Positions 43,281-51,253 of a stretch of DNA of 64,000 bases are shown here, piece after piece. The stretch is from Arthrobacter sp. fls2-241-R2A-200 (GTDB lineage Bacteria; Actinomycetota; Actinomycetes; Actinomycetales; Micrococcaceae). The stretch covers positions 372,001 to 436,000 of the forward strand of contig NZ_JARVRJ010000009.1 in the NCBI RefSeq assembly GCF_030209745.1, in the 5' to 3' direction. The position numbers and the translations under genes are program-made. The notes below the pieces were generated by a model that was given only the letters and a program-made list of their open reading frames with translations, did no database searches and was not told where the DNA came from. Position 1 is the stretch's first letter. Each line of letters opens with the position of its first letter.

Positions 43281-44957
43281 TTAGTTGAAGGTGTTGGAGA
43301 ACGTGGTTGGGACGATCCCTTGACCACCGAATTGGTAGTTCAGGGTTCCGCTGCCGCTGCCAGCCGGCAAAGAAACCTCGAGCGCGAACGCAAGCTGTTG
43401 AGGATCCATGGCATCGGTGGAACACCGAATCTGTTTGCCGGCAGAGCCCGTGTCGGCACAGGTCCACCCGGAGGGTGCCCGCGTCCTTCCTTGAACGAAG
43501 CCAGCTTGGTCCGGCAAGGTGAAGACCACTTCGGCGGCGGTCGGCGTTCCATTACCCTGCAAACTAAATTGCACCTGTAGCTGCCGCTCAGCCGCCGATG
43601 GGCCAATCGAAGAAGCGAACGTTGCATCAACAGTTTCGGTTGACGCCGCGGCAACCGCCTGGGGCGCAGTCGTTGCGGACACCAGGCCGGAGTCCACCAC
43701 CGTGGAACTCCGCGGAGGCAGCCCCACGCTGGGGACCACAACGACAGTCGCTTGCGGCCCAGACACTGCAGGCTCCCCAGCCTGCACCGCAGCAGCGGGC
43801 GACGACGGCGCGGAGCCCGGTTCCGGCGTCGAACTCGGCGACGAAATGGGGACACTGGGCGTGACGGTGGGCCCGGCGTTGGCCGTGGCAATGGGCGACG
43901 GGTTACCGGCAGTTGGCCGGGCAGGGGCTTTGCTGGCTTCGTCGGTGGCTACGGGAGCATGCGTGGTCGAACTCGCTTGGGCAAACCAGACGAGAACCGC
44001 CACCAACGCAACGACCCCCAACGCAATAGCCGCCGCCAACCTCACCAGCCGGCCCAGGCCTCCGGGCCGTTGAGCCTGGGCGGGCACCGCCGTGCTCCCC
44101 GCTCCTGAGGACGGCCCCATCGCCGTCGCAGCAGATGCCAGAGACGCCGCAACGCCTGGAGTGAATGCGATCCCGGTGATCAGCGGAATCAGGACTGCCC
44201 GCATTCCACCCTGAACGTCGTTGAGCTCAATGAGCAGCGCGGTGCATTTAGCGCACGTCTCAAGGTGCGCACTGACCTTTTCTTGGGAGGTTCGCTTCAG
44301 TGCGTTGCGGGCATAGCGACCCAGTTGGCTGGCGAATTCTCCGCAGGCTGCATCCACCGTTTGGCTGATGTGCTGTTGCAGGTAGGCTTGGCGGAGGCCC
44401 TCCCTCGCCCGGATGGCCAGGGATGAGACACCGTTGGGGGTGAGGCCCACCAAGGGGGCCGCGGCCGCAGGTTTCAGGCCTTCAATGTCAACGTGCCAAA
44501 GGACTGCCTGCCAGCGTTCAGGCAGCGATTTGAATGCTTTGGCCATGATGGTCGACTCAAGATCACTTAGCACGGGATCCGAATCGGTCACGGCGGTATC
44601 GAGGATCGCATCATCGGCTGCGGTCGCCATCCTCCTGGCCTTACGGTTCCGATCGTGGGCTGTCCGGCGGACCACCGTGAGGAGGTAGGAGCGGAAGAAC
44701 TCGTTGGGCCCTTTACCTTCCCGCAGCAGTTGGAAGATCGCGGCGAAGGACTCCGCCACAACATCATCGGCGTCGCTGGGGTTGTCCGTCTGCGCTCGGG
44801 CAACATACTGGGCCACCTTCAAGTGGCGCTCGTAGAGCACGTTAAAGGCATCGGTAACGCCTTGGCGGACCAAGGCGATGATATGGGGATCGTCGTCCTT
44901 GGCCTTGGCCAAGTCCGGAGACGCCCCATCGGCTCCGACCGCAAATAGTTGATCCAT
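43281..44957 (-). CDS. Membrane-tethered ECF sigma factor fused to anti-sigma and extracellular domain
   Basis: A 558-residue protein with five parts. Residues 1-195 are an ECF sigma factor (region 2 with NPSDADDVVAESFAAIF, region 4 with PERWQAVLWHVDIEGL and GLTPNGVSSLAIRAREGLR). Residues about 205-245 hold a zinc anti-sigma motif, HLETCAKC (HxxxCxxC). A membrane helix lies at about 301-325. About 140 Pro/Ser/Thr-rich residues follow, then a DUF11-like domain (about 470-558) with FTLPDQAGFV and GWTCADTG. This places the sigma inside and the last domain outside the cell. ECF groups with such C-terminal extensions are known in actinobacteria. No ribosome binding site is visible. It is upstream of the surface-protein gene. 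Confidence 0.87.
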   Translation of the reverse strand: MDQLFAVGADGASPDLAKAKDDDPHIIALVRQGVTDAFNVLYERHLKVAQYVARAQTDNPSDADDVVAESFAAIFQLLREGKGPNEFFRSYLLTVVRRTAHDRNRKARRMATAADDAILDTAVTDSDPVLSDLESTIMAKAFKSLPERWQAVLWHVDIEGLKPAAAAPLVGLTPNGVSSLAIRAREGLRQAYLQQHISQTVDAACGEFASQLGRYARNALKRTSQEKVSAHLETCAKCTALLIELNDVQGGMRAVLIPLITGIAFTPGVAASLASAATAMGPSSGAGSTAVPAQAQRPGGLGRLVRLAAAIALGVVALVAVLVWFAQASSTTHAPVATDEASKAPARPTAGNPSPIATANAGPTVTPSVPISSPSSTPEPGSAPSSPAAAVQAGEPAVSGPQATVVVVPSVGLPPRSSTVVDSGLVSATTAPQAVAAASTETVDATFASSIGPSAAERQLQVQFSLQGNGTPTAAEVVFTLPDQAGFVQGRTRAPSGWTCADTGSAGKQIRCSTDAMDPQQLAFALEVSLPAGSGSGTLNYQFGGQGIVPTTFSNTFN

Positions 44958-44966
44958 AAACAGTAG

Positions 44967-44978
44967 TGTGACATCACA
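44967..44978. promoter_or_regulatory. TGTGA-CA-TCACA inverted repeat before the sigma gene
   Basis: A perfect 5-base inverted repeat with a 2-base spacer lies 10 to 21 bases before the sigma start codon. The short spacer does not fit CRP, so the binding protein is unknown. Confidence 0.4.
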
Positions 44979-45032
44979 ACCTGTGTGACTTGAATCGGTG
45001 CCGAAGTACCTGTAGAGAACCTAACTATTTTT

Positions 45033-45042
45033 CGTCACGATT
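45033..45042 (+). promoter_or_regulatory. CGTCACGATT motif upstream of the divergent pair
   Basis: The motif follows ATTTTT and lies 26 to 35 bases before the ATG at 45068, a plausible distance for a -10 region. GAACC lies 12 bases upstream of CGTC, shorter than the usual 16-17 for ECF promoters. The motif matches the one at 43245-43254. Confidence 0.4.
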
Positions 45043-45067
45043 CCGACGCTTGCCGCACTCCTAGGGC

Positions 45068-45772
45068 ATGACCCCTGACACCGGTAACATCGGCGACGCC
45101 GCCGGATCTCCCCGTGCTTCCATGGATGCTCGACGTCGCCCGTTCCTCAAGCTGATGCGAGCCATCCACAACGACGCCAGACAGCAACAAACCGCAATAG
45201 TGCGTACCCTGCCCGCACACCGCTCGGCCGCGCTGGCCAAGAAGAAGAACGCAGGGCATATTGCCCTGGTTTATGGAGCGGACAGGCCTGTGGCGATACC
45301 GGGAGACGTCGTCATTTTCACGGCGTGGATTACCAACGACTCCCGGAGCCACCTCAAGGACGTCCGCCTGATACCCCGTTCCTTCACCAATGAGGGGATG
45401 GAGATGCTTGAGTACACATCCCAACCGGTGGAACGCGATCTCAAGATTGCGCTGCTGGGTCCCGGCCAATCCGTGATGCGGAGCTTCTCCTACTTGGTGA
45501 CCGATTCAGATCACCTCCACGGAGGCAGCGTAATCAGCGCCATGCAGGTGCGGGCTACGTGCCGTGGGCAGGTCATTACCGACGAGCATGACGCCATTGT
45601 TTCCCTCAGTGGCTCACGGAAGGACTGGCCATTCGGAGCCACGAGGAACGGATTGCCATACCGGGCGTCCACCGCCCTCCCGCCTCTCCTGCCCCGACGC
45701 CGCGCACCGCGACCGAGGCCTGGCCATATGGGCATTATGGAAGTCGAAGGACCCTCCAGCACTCCTAATTGA
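45068..45772 (+). CDS. Cytoplasmic protein with a DUF11/DUF7507-like domain
   Basis: A 234-residue protein without signal peptide or membrane helix. Residues about 75-185 resemble the Ig-type repeats of the surface protein: PGDVVIFTAWITNDS, then LKDVRLIPRSF, LLGPGQSVMRSFSYLVTDSD and VISAMQVRAT. The N-terminal 70 residues are basic and helical; the C-terminal 40 are Pro/Arg-rich. It is divergent from the sigma gene and overlaps the next gene (TGATG). The domain family is normally extracellular, so its location is unusual. The function is unknown. Confidence 0.7.
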   Translation: MTPDTGNIGDAAGSPRASMDARRRPFLKLMRAIHNDARQQQTAIVRTLPAHRSAALAKKKNAGHIALVYGADRPVAIPGDVVIFTAWITNDSRSHLKDVRLIPRSFTNEGMEMLEYTSQPVERDLKIALLGPGQSVMRSFSYLVTDSDHLHGGSVISAMQVRATCRGQVITDEHDAIVSLSGSRKDWPFGATRNGLPYRASTALPPLLPRRRAPRPRPGHMGIMEVEGPSSTPN

Positions 45773-46494
45773 TGACTACCAGTCCCAGCATCGGACCCGG
45801 ACCGTGGCCCGACCTGGACCGTACCGTGTCAGTTGCCGGTTCTTTCGCCGACGGATACGGTGAACCTGACAAAGGGCACGCAGGAGGCAAGCGATCAGGG
45901 GGCTTTCGCATGCCGAATTCCAGCGTTATGAGCTCCGTCCGTACGGAGTTCCTGGCGGCGGTGGCCGAAGGGGTCGGCCCCTATGAAGTAGCCGAACACC
46001 TGGGCGTTCCCTTGGATACGGTCCGGCTCTGGTTGTCCAGGCTGGGAGAGCTCACCACGGGACTCCACGTCATCAGCGGCCCCAATTGCGGGAGCAGCAA
46101 CGCAGTCGCCTTTGTGCCAGGACTGACAGTCATCCACACCCCGGACGTGTTTGATGCCTCTGCAGACCAAGTTGTCACCTTCACCGCGGATGTCATGAAC
46201 GACGGCGGAACACCCTTGCGGGGGATCACCCTGATTCCCTACTTTCGGCTGGGAAAGTCGCGGAACAAAGCCCGCGCCAACAGCGGCAATCTCGAGGCAC
46301 TGCCCTGCTCGCCGCATCTGTTGGGCACCCTGGAAGCGGGCGACATGTGCTCCCAAAGGTTCAGCTATTGCATTACCTCACAAGACGTTCGCCGCGGGGC
46401 GGACTTGGTGAGCGGAGTGGCAGTCAGGGCCACCACGGGTGAGGGGCAGGAAGTTAGCGAGGAATGCGAAGCTCGGGTGCGACTCTACTCCTAG
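45772..46494 (+). CDS. Helix-turn-helix protein with a DUF11/DUF7507-like domain
   Basis: A 240-residue paralog of the preceding protein. Residues about 60-92 form a helix-turn-helix (VGPYEVAEHLGVPLDTVRLW). Residues about 110-238 carry the Ig-like domain (VVTFTADVMNDGG, LRGITLIPYF, RFSYCITSQDV, VSGVAVRAT). It adds four cysteines absent from its neighbour. The ATG at 45772 overlaps the upstream stop; an ATG at 45910 follows GGGGG and removes a low-complexity N-terminus, so either start is possible. There is no signal peptide. A regulator that uses this fold is unusual; the function is unknown. Confidence 0.68.
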   Translation: MTTSPSIGPGPWPDLDRTVSVAGSFADGYGEPDKGHAGGKRSGGFRMPNSSVMSSVRTEFLAAVAEGVGPYEVAEHLGVPLDTVRLWLSRLGELTTGLHVISGPNCGSSNAVAFVPGLTVIHTPDVFDASADQVVTFTADVMNDGGTPLRGITLIPYFRLGKSRNKARANSGNLEALPCSPHLLGTLEAGDMCSQRFSYCITSQDVRRGADLVSGVAVRATTGEGQEVSEECEARVRLYS

Positions 46495-46503
46495 CAGCCG
46501 CGG

Positions 46504-46860
46504 TCAGTCGTTATCCGGCTCGCCCACGGGCTTTTCCAAAGGCCAGTCGACATCCTGTCCGTATCCTTCGTGCTTCTTCAAGTAGGCCGCTATGTACGGG
46601 CAATGCGGAATGATCCGTTTGCCCGACGCCACGACGTCATCGAGTGCGAAGTGGGCGAGCACCTTCGCCAGGCCTTGGCCCGTGAACCCGGGCTTCGTCT
46701 CGGTATGTGTGAAGTCGATGTGGCCAGGCCGGTCGAGGAACTGTGAAATCACTGCCAGCTCGCCACCGACGTGAAGCTCGTAGCGGTGGAATTTGTCGTT
46801 GCGTGTGGTGGTAACCCCCGCCGGGAACGACTCTGCCAGGGAATCCGTGTACTCGCTCAT
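46504..46860 (-). CDS. GNAT-like N-acetyltransferase (YjdJ type)
   Basis: A 118-residue single-domain protein of the small GNAT branch. The acetyl-CoA loop appears in THTETKPGFTGQGLAKVLA, followed by KRIIPHCPYIAAYLKKHEGY, which is the hallmark of this branch. The start at 46860 overlaps the stop of the acyltransferase gene (ATGA). The longer frame to 47298 is rejected. The biochemical target is unknown. Confidence 0.87.
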   Translation of the reverse strand: MSEYTDSLAESFPAGVTTTRNDKFHRYELHVGGELAVISQFLDRPGHIDFTHTETKPGFTGQGLAKVLAHFALDDVVASGKRIIPHCPYIAAYLKKHEGYGQDVDWPLEKPVGEPDND

Positions 46861-48227
46861 GACTCGAGGTTGGCACGTAAACCCGGCTCTGGCAACGTGG
46901 CCCGAATTTCCGTTGACGGCTCCGGAACGATTTCTTCCAAGGGAGGCAGCACAGGGGTTGGGACCCTGCCCAAAAGCAGCACCGCGAGGGCGAAACACGC
47001 CGCTCCCCCGCCCAGCAACGCCAGCGTCAGGCCATTGAAAGCTGCGTCCGCCACAGGGACAAAAACCACGACGGCGGCCGTCACCACAGCGACATGCGAC
47101 GGGCCGCGCGCGTGGCTGGCCGCCGTCGGACGGTTCTCCAAACGCCCGAAAATCCAGACGACGGGCAACAAGGCAGCAATGACTGCGAAGAAGACCGGGA
47201 TCCGGGCCCACCACCATTCGGCGGCGTCGTCCGGAGGCAGGGAAATATCCGTGAGCAACAGCAGCCCGGATAGTGCCACCAAGACCGGAAGGTGCCAAAG
47301 GTAGACCGTCATGGAACGCCTACCAGCCACAGCGATGACCATCTGGACCCAGCGAATGTTCGCCACGGCATCGATTCCATTCCGGAGGAGCTGGAGGGAC
47401 GCGGTCTGTGAGATAGCCAGCAGGAGTAGGCACAGGTTAGGAGGATTGAGGTCCACCACCATGTTCCCAGGGTAGACGCCCACCCCCGTGACGAGGCCCA
47501 AGAGGACGTTGCTTGATGCGATCGCGCCAACCAACCACGTGCGGCCGCGGTTGTCGAAAAACCCGTCGGCCCGGAGGAACCCCAGCTGCTGTACCGCACA
47601 CCAGACGAAGATCATGTTGATAAATGCCAAAATCGGAAGGGCGCCACGCAGCGAATCGACCGTGATGATGAGCACCACCAAGACGGCCAAAGTCAGCATC
47701 GGCGCACGGCTGTGCAACCGGGACATGACCGGGATGCTGAGTTGGGCGGTGAGGTACGCCGCCAAGAACCAGAGCGGCATCGCGGCGCCGGTGGTCATCA
47801 GCTGGATGACCCTGGGGTCCACACCCAGCAGCAACGCCGCCCAGAGGCCTCCCCACATCATGGCGAGGAGGGCCATGGCCGGGCGGACCAGGCGTAGGAG
47901 CCGGATTTGGGCGAAGTCGAATCCGTTACCGCCGCGGGCTCGCAGGCGCCGCCATGATTGGAGCCCGGTTTCGCCGCCCAGCACGAAGAACAGCGGCACG
48001 ATCATGAACACCCACCCCACGGGGTCGAACCAGCTCTGGTCCATCAACGTGTTCCGGGTTGTCACTGTTCCGTCCCTATGCAGGACGGGGTTGACCATCA
48101 GGCAATGGGCAGCCACCACCAAGAGTAGGCAAGTAAACCGGACAAGATCGATGGCCGGCTCCCTCTGCGGTGCCGGCTCGCCCTGCGCAGTCCGCTGCTC
48201 GGCGGCCGGGTGCCCGTTCCTCTCCAT
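46857..48227 (-). CDS. Membrane acyltransferase 3 family protein
   Basis: A 456-residue protein with about ten helices. It opens with AIDLVRFTCLLLVVAAHC, with the conserved Arg and His of acyltransferase 3, and has VFMIVPLFFVLGGETGLQSW in the second conserved region. Members move acyl groups to sugars or cell-wall polymers across the membrane. The C-terminal 50 residues form a soluble Pro/Glu-rich tail. It is coupled to the GNAT gene by overlap. The acceptor is unknown. Confidence 0.85.
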   Translation of the reverse strand: MERNGHPAAEQRTAQGEPAPQREPAIDLVRFTCLLLVVAAHCLMVNPVLHRDGTVTTRNTLMDQSWFDPVGWVFMIVPLFFVLGGETGLQSWRRLRARGGNGFDFAQIRLLRLVRPAMALLAMMWGGLWAALLLGVDPRVIQLMTTGAAMPLWFLAAYLTAQLSIPVMSRLHSRAPMLTLAVLVVLIITVDSLRGALPILAFINMIFVWCAVQQLGFLRADGFFDNRGRTWLVGAIASSNVLLGLVTGVGVYPGNMVVDLNPPNLCLLLLAISQTASLQLLRNGIDAVANIRWVQMVIAVAGRRSMTVYLWHLPVLVALSGLLLLTDISLPPDDAAEWWWARIPVFFAVIAALLPVVWIFGRLENRPTAASHARGPSHVAVVTAAVVVFVPVADAAFNGLTLALLGGGAACFALAVLLLGRVPTPVLPPLEEIVPEPSTEIRATLPEPGLRANLES

Positions 48228-48313
48228 GACTCTCCCTATGAAGCACGCCCGTGCGTGTTGCCTCCATTCTGCTCCCGCAGTGGTACTTGGGCCAGCAAGC
48301 CAGCCCCGTGGCC

Positions 48314-48709
48314 TTAGCTACCCAGGGCCACAGCAAGCACGCCGAGCACGACGGCGAGCGCCGGCGTCGTGCCTTGGATGGCCGCCGCCCGGAGGTACTT
48401 TTTGCCGCTGGCCGCGAGGACCAGCGCGGCAAGCAGCATCGATCCGCAACTGGCGAAGATGAGCGTCCAACCGACCTGCGGAGCGCCCATGGCCACGGCA
48501 ACGATGCCGATCAGCGCGCCGACGGCCAGGAATAGGTTATAGAAGCCCTGGTTATAGGCGAGCGACTTCGTGGTCTCGGCGTCGGCCTGCGAGGTGAGGC
48601 TGAACCGCTTCCACGTGGCCGGCCTGGTCCACGTGATGGATTCCATGGTGAAGATGTACACGTGGAGCACGGCAGCGATGAAGGCGAATACCAGGGAGGC
48701 CAGGGTCAT
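48314..48709 (-). CDS. DUF1304 family membrane protein
   Basis: A 131-residue protein with four helices. It starts with LVFAFIAAVLHVYIFTMES and contains NQGFYNLFLAVGALIG, both typical of DUF1304, a family of unknown function. Its start overlaps the dehydrogenase stop by 4 bases (ATGA). A possible leaderless -10 box, TAGGAT, lies six bases before its ATG inside the upstream gene; because it falls in coding sequence, chance is not excluded. Confidence 0.85.
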   Translation of the reverse strand: MTLASLVFAFIAAVLHVYIFTMESITWTRPATWKRFSLTSQADAETTKSLAYNQGFYNLFLAVGALIGIVAVAMGAPQVGWTLIFASCGSMLLAALVLAASGKKYLRAAAIQGTTPALAVVLGVLAVALGS

Positions 48710-49626
48710 GGCTTGATCCTAGCCTCCGGATTCCGCTTGGTCGGCGCAAGGACCTTGATAACGGCTGAGTCGTCTGCGGCGGCAAGGCCCTGGGCCTGAC
48801 CCAGAAGGTAGAGCTGTTCAGCAGCAGCCGCCACAGGGGTGGCCAAGCCGGCGGAGCGGGTGGCTTTGCCCACGATGCCCATGTCCTTGACGAAGATGTC
48901 CAGGCGGCTGAGGACCTCTGCGCCGTCGTCGTTATAGGCCTCAAGCATCCGGGGGCTGCGGTTGGAGAGCATGAAGGACCCGGCAGCTCCGGCTTCGAGT
49001 GCGGCGAGGGTGTTGGCTTGGTCGAGGCCGAGGGCGTCGGCGAGGGCCATCGCTTCAGCGGCGGCTGCGATATGGACGCCACACAGCAACTGGTTGACGG
49101 TCTTGAGGGCCTGGCCGTCGCCCGGCTTGTCGCCCACGACGCTCAGGGTGGACGCCAGCAGTTCGAGCACGGGCCGGGCTTTTTCGAGTGCTTCAGGCGC
49201 AGCCCCGACCACGATCAGCAGGTCGCCTTCCCCGGCGCGCTTCGGGCCGCCAGAAAGCGGAGCGTCCACCAGCGCCACGCCGTACCGGGAAAGCTGCGCC
49301 ACCGTGGCGGGGATGGCTTCGGTGCCTACGGTGCTGCCAAGAATGACGACGGCGCCCGGCTTCAGGACCGAGGCCACGCCGTCCTCACCGAAGAGGACCT
49401 CGTTGAGCTGGTCGCCGTTGCGCACGGCAAGGAGGAGGGCGTCGGCGCCGTCGCATGCTTCGCGGGCAGAGCCGAAAGTCTTGATGCCGGCCTTTGCGGC
49501 GAGCTCCAGCCGGGCGTCGGCGATGTCGAAGCCGTGGACCGTTAATTCGGTTGCGAGGCGAGTCGCCATCGGTAGGCCCATGGCGCCGAGGCCCAGGACG
49601 GCGACGGTGAAGTTGTTGCTGGTCAT
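48706..49626 (-). CDS. ltnD: L-threonate/D-erythronate-type dehydrogenase
   Basis: A 306-residue enzyme of the 3-hydroxyisobutyrate dehydrogenase superfamily. The cofactor loop is VAVLGLGAMGLPMA, the substrate block is VDAPLSGGPKRAGEGDLLI near residue 125, and the catalytic Lys is in GQALKTVNQLL near residue 180. Next to a four-carbon acid sugar kinase, the LtnD role (oxidation of L-threonate or D-erythronate to the 2-oxo acid) is the best fit. The start at 49626 follows GGAG; an ATG at 49638 overlaps that site. The kinase lies 26 bases upstream. Confidence 0.82.
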   Translation of the reverse strand: MTSNNFTVAVLGLGAMGLPMATRLATELTVHGFDIADARLELAAKAGIKTFGSAREACDGADALLLAVRNGDQLNEVLFGEDGVASVLKPGAVVILGSTVGTEAIPATVAQLSRYGVALVDAPLSGGPKRAGEGDLLIVVGAAPEALEKARPVLELLASTLSVVGDKPGDGQALKTVNQLLCGVHIAAAAEAMALADALGLDQANTLAALEAGAAGSFMLSNRSPRMLEAYNDDGAEVLSRLDIFVKDMGIVGKATRSAGLATPVAAAAEQLYLLGQAQGLAAADDSAVIKVLAPTKRNPEARIKP

Positions 49627-49651
49627 CATGTTCTCCATTGAAACGTGGCGG

Positions 49652-51142
49652 TCAGAAGGTGTTGCTGAGTTTGCGCGTTACGTCGGTCAGGGATTGGTCG
49701 TTGCCCACGTTGCCGGCAAAGACGATGAACGGGATGCCCTTCGCGGGACCGTCCACCGGCTCCCAGAGGGACACGATGCCGGGGAGCATGGGACCGCGGA
49801 CCACCGCATGGCGGATCTCCAGCCCGTGTGCTGCAACGTCGGAGGACGTGATGCCGCCCTTTGCAATGACGAACCGTGGCGGGAACGCCTTTAGCGTGCG
49901 GTTCACAACAGCGACGACGGCGGCCGAGACAGTGCGGGCGATCTTCAGGCTCGCCGCGGCGTCGTCTGTTTTGATGAGCAAGCGGCTGGTGTGGACAATG
50001 ACATCGCCCTGATGGAGGGCGTCGACGACGTCGGATACCACTATTGCGACATAGGCGTCGGCTTCTTCGCCAAGCAGTTGTTCAACGTCGATCTCGACGG
50101 TCCGCGCCGAGCGGTGTTCGGCGGTGAGATGGTTCAGTTGGCGGGTGGTCACGCCGACGTGGGAGCCGACGACGATCAGGCCCCCAGCTGTTGAAGGAGA
50201 GTTGCCTGCGTAGGCTTCGTTGGAGGTCAGTGCGGCGCGGATTTCCTGGCCGATGCGGCCACGCACGAATGGTGGACCCACGCGGTAGAGGAGTTTCTTG
50301 CCGCGGCGTTCCGCCTCCTCAAGACCCAGGGCCAGGGCGCGGAAGTCGTTTTCGGTGACAATGTCGGCCACTATCGGGGTGGAGTTGGTGGCCCGTTCGA
50401 GGACATCGGCAATGGCGTTGGCGGAGATTGCGGGATCGTTGGCAGCGGCGCCGGCGCGGATAATGTCCAGGTCCAAGACAATCACGCGGTTCGCAGGGAA
50501 GCGGCCTTGCGACTTCTCTTCCACGTACTTGGCCAACTCGGAGTTGGCGAACCCGAAGGATGCATCTTTGGCGAATTCAGTCTCGGCAACGGGGGTGAGG
50601 GTGCCAGAGTCTTCTCCGGAGCCCCGCATGTAGTGCACACCCCCGATGGTGACCCGGCCGGCGTCGGGAAATGCCGGAACGATCACCACCCCGTCAGTGG
50701 TTTCACCGGTTTCGGCGGCGATGGTGGCCGCGATGACGTCCGGTTCCAGCGGGTAGTGCCCACGCAGGGTCGAGTCGCTGCGGCTGATGAAGCCCAGCAC
50801 CAGCCCGGCCGTTGCGGCAGCGGCAAGGGCATTGCGAACGATCTCCTGGTTACGGCTTGCGGCCTCTTCGGGGTCCAGGCTCCTGGTGTTCGTGAGGACA
50901 TACACGGCGGGCGTGGTCAGGTTCTCACGGATGTGCGCGAAGGCCCAGGTGAAGTCTGCTTCGTCCCAACGGGTGAGCACGGGGAGGTCGGCGACGGACT
51001 GCGTTCCAGTGGGGTCGTCGTCGAGGACTACCAGGACTCGGGGGCTGGTTGCGGACGATGCCGCGACGGCGTCGGCAACCAGCTGCGCGGGAATCCGGAT
51101 CTCGGGCGGGAAACCGGCCAAAATCTCAGCTTCAAGGATCAT
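49652..51142 (-). CDS. otnK: Four-carbon acid sugar kinase (3-oxo-tetronate kinase type)
   Basis: A 496-residue DUF1537/OtnK kinase. The N-terminal domain has VVLDDDPTGTQSVADLPVL and SRSDSTLRGHYPLE, and the C-terminal domain has the ATP-site motif KGGITSSDVAAHGL. It phosphorylates the oxo-tetronate made by LtnD. The usual isomerase and aldolase (OtnI, OtnC) are not in the window. It is the first gene of the leftward operon, and a palindromic operator lies 42 to 52 bases before its start. Confidence 0.86.
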   Translation of the reverse strand: MILEAEILAGFPPEIRIPAQLVADAVAASSATSPRVLVVLDDDPTGTQSVADLPVLTRWDEADFTWAFAHIRENLTTPAVYVLTNTRSLDPEEAASRNQEIVRNALAAAATAGLVLGFISRSDSTLRGHYPLEPDVIAATIAAETGETTDGVVIVPAFPDAGRVTIGGVHYMRGSGEDSGTLTPVAETEFAKDASFGFANSELAKYVEEKSQGRFPANRVIVLDLDIIRAGAAANDPAISANAIADVLERATNSTPIVADIVTENDFRALALGLEEAERRGKKLLYRVGPPFVRGRIGQEIRAALTSNEAYAGNSPSTAGGLIVVGSHVGVTTRQLNHLTAEHRSARTVEIDVEQLLGEEADAYVAIVVSDVVDALHQGDVIVHTSRLLIKTDDAAASLKIARTVSAAVVAVVNRTLKAFPPRFVIAKGGITSSDVAAHGLEIRHAVVRGPMLPGIVSLWEPVDGPAKGIPFIVFAGNVGNDQSLTDVTRKLSNTF

Positions 51143-51183
51143 GTGTCACTCCGTGGGGATGCGCGGCGATGGTGGAATGTAAG

Positions 51184-51194
51184 ATGTCAGACAT
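51184..51194. promoter_or_regulatory. FadR-type operator upstream of otnK
   Basis: ATGTC-A-GACAT, preceded by GTAAG, is a palindrome of the FadR subfamily type. A near-identical copy lies at 52080-52090 before the FadR regulator. Confidence 0.75.
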
Positions 51195-51241
51195 TTGCTG
51201 TTTTAGTCTGGCACAGGGGCCTTCGGGGCGCAACGTGTCGC

Positions 51242-51247
51242 TAGGCT
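51242..51247 (+). promoter_or_regulatory. -10 box for the leaderless hydrolase gene
   Basis: TAGGCT lies exactly six bases before the ATG at 51254, without a ribosome binding site. Confidence 0.5.
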
Positions 51248-51253
51248 GGACGC

